Source: Bacteroidota bacterium (GTDB lineage: Bacteria > Bacteroidota > Bacteroidia > Flavobacteriales_D > Crocinitomicaceae). Taken from it: a stretch of DNA of 13,635 bases. The notes beneath the pieces are model-generated. The model saw only the letters and a program-made list of their open reading frames with translations. It made no database searches and had not been told where the DNA came from. Where the stretch lies: contig JAJRQP010000352.1 of NCBI GenBank assembly GCA_024280195.1, positions 1 through 13,635 of the forward strand, read 5' to 3'. A program made the translations under genes and the position numbers. Positions within the stretch are counted from its first letter, which is position 1. Every line of letters starts with the position of its first letter. This document shows positions 8,404 to 13,635 of the stretch, piece by piece.

Positions 8404-8585
8404 CAGGACAAACTCATACTTTGATTTGAGTGTATTTTGCCACAAATGCACGAATAAGTTGTATAGAAAAGCAAGAACATGATTGAATCGTTAGAAAATT
8501 TCTATGGGTTCTCAAAATTTTTCCATATGGTAAGAGAAGATTCGTGCATTCGTGGTTTTTTTTAGCAAAGTGTGAGTTTTCCCTG
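8404..8585. repeat. Long imperfect inverted repeat, possibly a MITE-like or dispersed non-coding element
   Basis: The inner arms are CCACAAATGCACGAAT (8440-8455) and ATTCGTGCATTCGTGG (8540-8555), which pair at 15 of 16 positions. The outer arms 8404-8423 and 8566-8585 pair at 17 of 20 positions (CAGGACAAACTCATACTTTG against the reverse complement of the right arm). The arms are separated by an 84-base AT-rich centre without an open frame. The two-block pairing over about 50 bases per side is far beyond chance. It could be a miniature transposable element, a decayed mobile remnant, or a long structured leader or terminator. There are no clear target-site duplications. It lies 18 bp or more upstream of the hydrolase promoter candidate. 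Confidence 0.7.
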
Positions 8586-8625
8586 TTATTTTAGTGAGTC
8601 ACTCCCGTTTTATTAATGAATATTG

Positions 8626-8633
8626 TATGTTTG
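8626..8633 (+). promoter_or_regulatory. Candidate -7 box for the glycoside hydrolase gene
   Basis: TATGTTTG matches TAnnTTTG and lies 23 bases before the ATG at 8657, giving a short leader. This position supports the 8657 start rather than the upstream GTG at 8594. The -33 region (about 8600-8606) has no clear TTG. Confidence 0.45.
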
Positions 8634-8656
8634 TAAGAACAATAAAACACTTCCTT

Positions 8657-10774
8657 ATGAAAGTCATTCTCATCATTCTCGCAATTGTTTTATCAAATTT
8701 ATCTTTTGGTCAGCAAACAAAACCATTGGCTATTGTTGACAGTGAAAACTCTGTTAAAATTGTTCTTTTAAACCAAAGTGATGCTCCTGCAAACATTAAA
8801 GCTTTCGAGAAAATAGAATACGGTATAAAATTACCCCTAGAATTGGAAAGTAAAGTCAATGCATTCTTAAAAACGAATAAAGGAGGATTGAATCCTTTTG
8901 AACCAGATGATATTTCATTGGAAGCAGTATTTACTTCAGAAAAAAGCACTAAAACTAATCACATCAATGGTTTCTACTATCAGCATTACTCTAAAGATGT
9001 CCGTTTTAACCGGTTGGTGTCTGAACCAACCATTTACAATTGGAGAATCCGTTTTGCGGCAGATGAAGTTGGTCGTTGGGAGGTTGTTTTTAAATTAAAA
9101 GTTAAAGGAGAAGTTGTTTACACTGAGCATCAAACCTTTGACTGTGGCGATTCTGAACACAAAGGTTATTTAAAAACAAGTAAAACCAACACTGCCGAAG
9201 ATCGTTATTTATTCTACAGTAAATCTGAAGAACCTTTCTTTGCCGTTGGCGGAAACATCACTCATTCCTCTTATGATTTTCAATTTTCTTTGGAAGAAAA
9301 CGAACGACATAAAATGTGGCTCGAAAAACTATCCGATGCTGGAGGGAATTTCTTCCGATTGGAATTAGGTCCACAAACTGTTCTCCCCGATTGGAAGGAT
9401 GTCAAGAATTACAGTGCACGAATGAGAGAAATGTTTCTTTTTGATGACCTCATCGAATTTGCACAGCTAAAAGAGCTTTACTTTATTCTTTTTCGGCACC
9501 ACACAGAGGCAGAATTGAACTGGGAAGACAGTCCTTATTTAAAAGAGTTTAATTTAGGGGAGAACCCTGCGAAATTCTTCACGAGCGAAGAAATAAGAAA
9601 ATATCAAGAGAATACCTTGCGATACATTTTTGCACGGTGGGCGTATTCTCCCAATTTTAGCTTTTACGAATACCAAGAAGCTGACCGATGGATGCATAAA
9701 TCTGGCGCTCCCATTTCTGGTGCAATGGCAAAAAAACACAATATCATTTTTAAAGATTGGTTCAATCAAAATGTGAGTTATATTAAGAACGATTTGCGCA
9801 ATAATCGGGTATTAATGTCTGTTGCATACGCTGTGCTTCCTAGTTATGAAGTAAACAAGTCAAAGAATGGAATCTTTAATGAGTGCGATATAACAACCTT
9901 GCACACCTATGGATCTCGCCCCTATTTAAACTTTGAAAAACGGCACATTAGGACACAGAAAATGTGGCGAAAAATAAATAAACCATTGATTATTGAAGAA
10001 ATTGGAGATGGAGGAGATCAACTTCCTTTGCTTTGTTGCACAGATATTACCTTTCACAATGATCTTTGGGCAACTTCTATGATGGGTGGATTTGGAACAG
10101 GTTTGCACTGGTGGTGGGATAGAGGTATTTATCTAAATAACTATCAAAAGCAGTACAAAAATGTGCAGTCATTCTTTGAGAAAGAAGAGTTGAGAAAATG
10201 GCAGATGACACCTCAAAAATGGCAAGTGAAAAACCGTTCGAAAAAGATTTACTTGGAGAATTATGCATTGATTAGCAAGAACAAAGAACGTGCACTTGGT
10301 TGGGTGAGAAACTCATCTGTTCATTGGAGAAATTTGTACGAAAATGATTCTTGCATCAAGTATTTAATCGACCATCAAAAAACTTCATTTGAGTGTAAAT
10401 TTGAGGATGGATGGTCAAACATCAATTCATCAATTGGTTTTGATGACCCAAAATATAAATTTGAAGATGGAAAAGTGCATCCAATTGTTAGCTCTGGTGG
10501 AATCAAAGAAAATCCAACTTTTGAAATTGCTCAATTAAACGCAAATCCTTTTCAATTATTTAAAAGAGCTAAAAGACATTGGTATAAAATAGAGTTCTAT
10601 TCTACCCGAGAATTGCAGAATGGTACTGCTAAATTAATGAGAGAATACACACAGATAATACACACGAGTAACTCCGGAAAACTAAAACCTAATGTTCCAA
10701 ATCTCACTGTTAAAAATGCAGATTGGGCATATAAAGTGACTTATTTAGGAATTCATAAAAGAGAACCGAAATAA
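8657..10774 (+). CDS. Exported DUF5060-like glycoside hydrolase (putative clan GH-A barrel)
   Basis: This encodes 705 residues from the ATG at 8657, which opens a signal peptide (MKVILIILAIVLSNLSFG, cleavage before Q). Residues about 25-165 form a beta-sandwich resembling DUF5060, the N-terminal module of many polysaccharide-degrading enzymes (IYNWRIRFAADEVGRWEVVF). A TIM-barrel follows: FFAVGGNITHSS, LSDAGGNFFRLELGP, YIFARWAYSPNFSFYEYQEA, HTYGSRPY, KPLIIEEIGDGGD, and GFGTGLHWWWDRG. By analogy with clan GH-A, the acid/base is Glu341 (in YEYQEAD) and the nucleophile Glu448 (in EEIG). The residue before the acid/base is Gln instead of the usual Asn. A C-terminal beta-rich part of about 180 residues follows. 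There is no T9SS sorting domain, so it is probably periplasmic. Substrate is unknown. It is transcribed alone, divergent from metF and convergent with ispD. Confidence 0.75.
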   Translation: MKVILIILAIVLSNLSFGQQTKPLAIVDSENSVKIVLLNQSDAPANIKAFEKIEYGIKLPLELESKVNAFLKTNKGGLNPFEPDDISLEAVFTSEKSTKTNHINGFYYQHYSKDVRFNRLVSEPTIYNWRIRFAADEVGRWEVVFKLKVKGEVVYTEHQTFDCGDSEHKGYLKTSKTNTAEDRYLFYSKSEEPFFAVGGNITHSSYDFQFSLEENERHKMWLEKLSDAGGNFFRLELGPQTVLPDWKDVKNYSARMREMFLFDDLIEFAQLKELYFILFRHHTEAELNWEDSPYLKEFNLGENPAKFFTSEEIRKYQENTLRYIFARWAYSPNFSFYEYQEADRWMHKSGAPISGAMAKKHNIIFKDWFNQNVSYIKNDLRNNRVLMSVAYAVLPSYEVNKSKNGIFNECDITTLHTYGSRPYLNFEKRHIRTQKMWRKINKPLIIEEIGDGGDQLPLLCCTDITFHNDLWATSMMGGFGTGLHWWWDRGIYLNNYQKQYKNVQSFFEKEELRKWQMTPQKWQVKNRSKKIYLENYALISKNKERALGWVRNSSVHWRNLYENDSCIKYLIDHQKTSFECKFEDGWSNINSSIGFDDPKYKFEDGKVHPIVSSGGIKENPTFEIAQLNANPFQLFKRAKRHWYKIEFYSTRELQNGTAKLMREYTQIIHTSNSGKLKPNVPNLTVKNADWAYKVTYLGIHKREPK

Positions 10775-10826
10775 ATTAATAAGTAGTAGAGGCGAGTCGC
10801 GGCCCGCCTCTACTACTTATTAATTT
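10773..10826. terminator. Perfect 22-bp stem, bidirectional terminator between convergent genes
   Basis: The left arm 10773-10794 and right arm 10805-10826 are perfectly complementary over 22 bp, with a 10-base loop (AGTCGCGGCC). The base of the stem is AT-rich, so either transcript ends in an A/U-rich arm. The hydrolase stop codon (10772-10774) overlaps the stem, and the ispD stop (10830-10832) lies 4 bp beyond it, so it can stop both genes. The top of the hairpin is strikingly GC-rich for this genome (18 of 22 bases from 10789 to 10810), which may mean a dispersed palindromic repeat serves as terminator. Confidence 0.85.
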
Positions 10827-10829
10827 AAT

Positions 10830-11492
10830 TTACCCCAAAAACAATTCTGCGAAATGCAAGTCTGTTTGGCAAGTAATTTTTATGTTCTCTTCATTTCCTT
10901 CAACTGTTGAGATCACGAACCCAGCCTGCTCTACTAAACTTGCATCGTCTGTTATCCCTTTGTGGTACTCTTGTTCATAAGCCTTAGTGATTACCTCTTT
11001 CTTAAAACATTGAGGTGTTTGCACCAACAAGTAGTCAGAACGATTAACAGATTTGGTTGTAGTTCCCTCTTTTTTACGCAAAGAATCAGATACTGCAACA
11101 ACAGGAATAACGGCATCAAAATTTCTGATTTTCTTAACGCAATTTTTCATGGTTTGTTGGTTCACAAGAGGTCGAACCCCATCGTGAATTGAAATGTAAT
11201 CTCCGTAGCAATATTCCAAGGCATTTTTGATAGAATGATACCTCTCTTTTCCTCCTGAAACAACTCGATGAGGAACTTTGAAACCATTCTCTACAATCAA
11301 TGCTTCCCAATATTCTTTCCATTCTTCGGGAAGCGTCACAATGATTTGAATTTTAGGATCGAAATGGTAGAACTTCTCAATGGTGTACATGAGCATCGGT
11401 TTACCATTAATCACAATAAACTGTTTAGGAAGTGTTGACCCCATCCTCTTTCCAATTCCTCCTGCTGTAATAATGACACTGAATTTGCTCAT
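10830..11492 (-). CDS. ispD: 2-C-methyl-D-erythritol 4-phosphate cytidylyltransferase (IspD)
   Basis: IspD joins CTP and MEP to give CDP-ME, the third step of the MEP route to isoprenoids, in the cytoplasm. The start at 11492 (MSKFSVIITAGG) is preferred to one 14 codons upstream, because it puts the nucleotide-binding motif at the usual distance from the N-terminus and gives 220 residues, a normal size. Motifs are AGGIGKRMG (10-18) with Arg16, PKQ (22-24) with Lys23, VVSGGKERYHSI (77-88), HDGVRP (103-108), SDSLRK in the substrate loop (Ser where E. coli has Thr140), QTPQCF (158-163), TDDASLVE (181-188) and NIKIT (203-207) with the conserved Lys. The upstream neighbour ends in a strong terminator reaching to within about 25 bp of this start, so ispD should have its own promoter in 11493-11520. 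The best candidate there is a weak TATATTTA at 11497-11504. Confidence 0.95.
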   Translation of the reverse strand: MSKFSVIITAGGIGKRMGSTLPKQFIVINGKPMLMYTIEKFYHFDPKIQIIVTLPEEWKEYWEALIVENGFKVPHRVVSGGKERYHSIKNALEYCYGDYISIHDGVRPLVNQQTMKNCVKKIRNFDAVIPVVAVSDSLRKKEGTTTKSVNRSDYLLVQTPQCFKKEVITKAYEQEYHKGITDDASLVEQAGFVISTVEGNEENIKITCQTDLHFAELFLG

Positions 11493-11517
11493 ACTGTAAA
11501 TATAAAAATTAATGCAT

Positions 11518-11548
11518 AAAAAAAGGTTGCTCATTTCTGAACAACCTT
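11518..11548 (-). terminator. Intrinsic terminator of the 64-aa membrane protein gene
   Basis: On the minus strand an 11-bp stem (arms 11538-11548 and 11523-11533, AAGGTTGTTCA with TGAGCAACCTT, one G-T type pair) encloses a 4-base loop and runs directly into a seven-T tract (11524-11518). It begins 20 bp after the stop codon of the gene at 11569-11763. This is a textbook Rho-independent terminator and isolates that gene from ispD. Confidence 0.9.
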
Positions 11549-11568
11549 ACATATCTTTTTTCAAACGA

Positions 11569-11763
11569 TTACTTCAATTGGTTTGGGTCGTTTGCTGCTT
11601 TATCACTTAATTTCTTTTGAGTAAACAACCAGAATAATAATCCTGAAGCAATTCCAATCATGAATATGTAATTAATTACATTTCCCATTACATCTTCTTG
11701 TAAAAAGCCAAATGTCATTTCTAAAAAATCTCCTATTCCGTACCAAACTTTACTCCAAGTCAT
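11569..11763 (-). CDS. Small one-pass membrane protein, DUF6341-like
   Basis: This encodes 64 residues: an amphipathic N-terminal part rich in aromatics (MTWSKVWYGIGDFLEMTFGF), an acidic turn, one strong membrane segment at about 28-47 (VINYIFMIGIASGLLFWLFT), then a charged polar tail ending in DPNQLK. The pattern resembles the short DUF6341 proteins found across Flavobacteriia, but I only recall this family's architecture and cannot confirm the match. It is a real gene: it has its own promoter candidate upstream, an intrinsic terminator downstream and a complete frame. No function is known to me. It sits between rsmA and ispD, on the same strand but as its own transcription unit. Confidence 0.8.
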   Translation of the reverse strand: MTWSKVWYGIGDFLEMTFGFLQEDVMGNVINYIFMIGIASGLLFWLFTQKKLSDKAANDPNQLK

Positions 11764-11786
11764 AATTTCGTTGTTTTATTCTACTA

Positions 11787-11817
11787 CAAATAAAACTATT
11801 TTCTATCATTAAAACAA
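11787..11817 (-). promoter_or_regulatory. Candidate promoter for the 64-aa membrane protein gene
   Basis: On the minus strand a TTG (11817-11815) is followed after 20 bases by TTTATTTG (11794-11787). This fits the Bacteroidetes -33/-7 arrangement with one mismatch to TAnnTTTG. The box ends 23 bases before the start codon. The -33 element lies just downstream of the rsmA stop, so the small gene can be expressed independently of rsmA. Confidence 0.5.
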
Positions 11818-11833
11818 TGATTTGATTAAATTC

Positions 11834-12616
11834 TTAGTCTATAGGCTTTAGGTTTTCGATAAGTTGCGTCAATTCAATGAATTGATCAACCGATAAAGTC
11901 TCTGGTCTCAATGCCATAAATGGATGGTCGACCTTGTTACCTTTTAGCAATGCTTTGACAGAATTCCGTATCGTTTTTCTTCGCTGATTGAAGCTCATTT
12001 TTACGACTTGCTTAAAAAGTACTTCATCACAAGGTAATTTTTCTCGTGCATTTCTCGTGCAACGAATCACACCAGACTTGACTCTTGGTGGAGGGTCAAA
12101 AACGTGTTCATCTACCGTAAAACAATATTCAATGTCATAATATGCTTGCATAAACACACTCAATATTCCGTATTGTTTGGTTCCTGGTTTTTCTGCAATT
12201 CTCCAAGCAACTTCTCGTTGGAACATACCCATAATTTCAGGAATTTGATTGCGGTATTCTAAACATTTAAATAAAATTTGAGAAGAAATATTATAAGGAA
12301 AATTACCAACGACTGAAAATCGCTCTTCACCCATTAAATCACTCAAATCTGATTTCAAAAAATCAGCTTCAATGATTTTATTCTCCAAAACAGGAAAATG
12401 TTCTTGCAAATAAGTGATGCTTTCAGTGTCTATTTCCATGACCCAAAGATCTAGCTCTTTATCCAATAAATATTTTGTTAAAGCACCCATTCCAGGACCT
12501 ATTTCCAATACTTTTTTACAATCCTGATGAGATTTATATTGATTGGCTATTCTCTCACAGGTTTCTTCATCTTTAAGGAAATGTTGCCCTAAATGTTTTT
12601 TTGCTTTTACACTCAT
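11834..12616 (-). CDS. rsmA: 16S rRNA (adenine1518-N6/adenine1519-N6)-dimethyltransferase RsmA
   Basis: RsmA (KsgA) uses SAM to dimethylate two adjacent adenines near the 3' end of 16S rRNA late in 30S assembly. The 260 residues show the family motifs in order: KAKKHLGQHFLKD (4-16), the SAM-binding EIGPGMGALT (38-47), acidic MEIDTES, catalytic NFPYNISSQILFK (105-117), MFQREVAWRI (131-140), HVFDPPPRVKSGV (171-183), FNQRRKTIRNSVK (209-221) and RPETLSVDQF (237-246). The ATG overlaps the upstream DUF4286 stop by four bases (ATGA), which indicates translational coupling. No promoter is needed here. The gap to the next gene holds only a weak ATCATT/AATGAT hairpin (11805-11821) with no T-run. Confidence 0.96.
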   Translation of the reverse strand: MSVKAKKHLGQHFLKDEETCERIANQYKSHQDCKKVLEIGPGMGALTKYLLDKELDLWVMEIDTESITYLQEHFPVLENKIIEADFLKSDLSDLMGEERFSVVGNFPYNISSQILFKCLEYRNQIPEIMGMFQREVAWRIAEKPGTKQYGILSVFMQAYYDIEYCFTVDEHVFDPPPRVKSGVIRCTRNAREKLPCDEVLFKQVVKMSFNQRRKTIRNSVKALLKGNKVDHPFMALRPETLSVDQFIELTQLIENLKPID

Positions 12617-12927
12617 ACGCTAAATTCTTCGATAATGGTTAACATCGTTCTAAATGCTGCAAACTTTCCATTAAATTTTGTTGCGTGCTGTTGTTGCAGT
12701 TCTTCTGCATGATTCCCTTGATAGTTGTCAAAATCTTCTTGCGTTGGTGCAACATAAGAAATGGCGAAGGTCATTCCTCCTTCTTCTTCTCCATGAACTC
12801 GAGAAATTCTGCATTCTCTAAAACAACCTGTATTCATTACATCTGGAATGTGCGTGGTGCGCATCCAATCTAACCAACTTAGGTGAACTGCTTTATCTAT
12901 GCTAACTGTTACGTTGTATAAAATCAT
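12613..12927 (-). CDS. DUF4286 family protein
   Basis: This encodes 104 residues with no signal peptide or membrane segment, so it is cytoplasmic. The opening MILYNVTVSIDKAVHLSWLD and the block WMRTTHIPDVMNTGCF are typical of DUF4286, a small ferredoxin-like-fold family of unknown function common in Bacteroidetes. It ends in FRTMLTIIEEFSV. Its stop overlaps the rsmA start (ATGA at 12616-12613), and its start lies 23 bp after the stop of the 223-aa gene, so the three form one operon. The tight overlap suggests co-expression with rRNA methylation but does not prove a shared function. Confidence 0.88.
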   Translation of the reverse strand: MILYNVTVSIDKAVHLSWLDWMRTTHIPDVMNTGCFRECRISRVHGEEEGGMTFAISYVAPTQEDFDNYQGNHAEELQQQHATKFNGKFAAFRTMLTIIEEFSV

Positions 12928-12950
12928 ATTGCAAAGGTGAGCAATTAATT

Positions 12951-13622
12951 TTAAACCTCCTCTAAAACGGAGTTGATATCAACCACATGAAACATGGAAC
13001 CTTTGTCTCCCATCAGTAATAATTTTGCTTTGCCGTTATGAGTGTTCAGTAATTGATAGACCGTGTTAATCGATTGCTTATAGTTAAAGTCAATATCACA
13101 GAAGTAATGCTTAAACTCAACTGAAGGCAATTCATCTTCTGAAACTCCTTTGACAGGATTATATGCTTGAAAGTCATTTCCTGCGATTACCATAGCGTAC
13201 TGGTACTTTTTTAGAAGAAAACTTTTAGTTTCTCCCTTTTTTATGAGCAAAGAATAAACCTTTCCCTTTTTCGTAGGCTCTGCGACAATAATTATCGCAT
13301 CGTATTCCGATTCATTTTTAATCATTGCATTAACGTCTCCCTTCGCAGCATTGAGATTTTCTGTTCCCACTAAAGGTGAAAAAGCAATCCCATTTTTGCA
13401 AGAATCCTGCAGTAATCCTTCTCGAAGATCGGCATCGGCAATAAAATCGGTGTACAACCGCTCTAGCGTTTCATTCTCAAAATTCTTTCTGAGGGTCAAT
13501 TGATCACTTTCTCCAATTAAAGGAGTTCCTTGGTCTATTAATAAATCATCATCGTCCAAATTTCCATTCATGTGAATGAGTAGAGAGTCTATTTTTTTTC
13601 GTTCTTCTTTTGAGAATTGCAT
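12951..13622 (-). CDS. Cytoplasmic protein of unknown function, first visible gene of the DUF4286-rsmA operon
   Basis: This encodes 223 residues and I do not recognise the family. There is no signal peptide or membrane segment. The N-terminus is helical and charged (MQFSKEERKKIDSLL), with an acidic run DDDD at about 22-25. The centre and C-terminus alternate hydrophobic strands (YDAIIIVAEPTKKG, YSLLIKKGE, YQYAMVIAGNDF, KAKLLLMGDKGSMFHVVDIN), suggesting a beta-rich or alpha/beta fold. The ATG at 13620-13622 is a reasonable start, but the frame stays open upstream to the window edge, so the true start could lie outside. It shares the strand and close spacing of DUF4286 and rsmA and is probably co-transcribed with them. 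Confidence 0.75.
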   Translation of the reverse strand: MQFSKEERKKIDSLLIHMNGNLDDDDLLIDQGTPLIGESDQLTLRKNFENETLERLYTDFIADADLREGLLQDSCKNGIAFSPLVGTENLNAAKGDVNAMIKNESEYDAIIIVAEPTKKGKVYSLLIKKGETKSFLLKKYQYAMVIAGNDFQAYNPVKGVSEDELPSVEFKHYFCDIDFNYKQSINTVYQLLNTHNGKAKLLLMGDKGSMFHVVDINSVLEEV

Positions 13623-13635
13623 AAAGGATGTCTCA

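Larger units (their letters stand above)
8205..8656. other. Divergent intergenic region between metF and the glycoside hydrolase gene
   Basis: These 452 bp hold no convincing gene. From left to right I see a -7 type box for metF (8223-8230), a short inverted repeat TTCAA-gt-TTGAA (8234-8245), two abutting quasi-palindromes (8279-8300 and 8301-8322), an AT-rich stretch without structure, a long imperfect inverted repeat (8404-8585), and a -7 type box for the plus-strand gene (8626-8633). An in-frame GTG at 8594 could extend the hydrolase by 21 codons, but it lies upstream of the likely promoter and would spoil the signal peptide. Confidence 0.7.

Noticed and set aside
8594..8656. Upstream GTG start for the hydrolase
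   Set aside because: It would precede the likely -7 box at 8626-8633 and put 21 polar residues ahead of a clean signal peptide.
11805..11821. ATCATT-aaaac-AATGAT hairpin downstream of rsmA as a terminator
   Set aside because: It has six AT-rich pairs and no T-tract on the minus strand, and it overlaps the -33 element of the next gene's promoter candidate.

Overview
The window looks like chromosomal DNA of a marine or aquatic Bacteroidetes bacterium, most likely of the Flavobacteriales. The evidence is the AT-rich composition, two very long secreted proteins ending in type IX secretion system (T9SS) type A sorting domains with an FPNP motif, a DUF4286 gene overlapping rsmA, the general lack of Shine-Dalgarno sequences, and several TAnnTTTG-type -7 boxes.

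Layout. At the left edge a plus-strand gene ends at 107; its last residues look like the closing strand of an outer-membrane beta-barrel. Facing it, on the minus strand, is a 26-codon decapitated 3' end (123-200) of a paralogue of the gene at 6703-7251. From 212 to 6522 lie two tandem minus-strand genes for giant T9SS cargo proteins (1022 and 1056 aa). They share a CARDB-like, beta-helix, Ig-like, PKD and sorting-domain body, but have unrelated N-terminal modules (GEVED versus MAM/jelly-roll-like). Upstream of them, metF and a small exported protein with a polybasic tail form a tightly packed pair (6703-8204).

A 452-bp divergent region (8205-8656) holds candidate promoters and a long imperfect inverted repeat. 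It separates metF from a plus-strand gene (8657-10774) for an exported DUF5060-like glycoside hydrolase. That gene ends in a perfect 22-bp hairpin shared with the convergent ispD. The right part is minus-strand housekeeping: ispD (MEP isoprenoid pathway), a 64-aa one-pass membrane protein with its own promoter candidate and intrinsic terminator, and an operon of an unknown 223-aa protein, DUF4286 and rsmA (16S rRNA dimethylation).

The genes do not form one obvious pathway. The surface-directed genes (T9SS cargo, exported hydrolase, partial outer-membrane protein) occupy the left and centre, and core metabolism and translation genes occupy the right. I see no CRISPR array, tRNA, rRNA, integrase or transposase, and no clear new defence or metabolic system. 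The most interesting signals are the paralogue remnant whose changes are all silent, the N-terminal module swap between the tandem surface proteins, and the two inverted-repeat structures.
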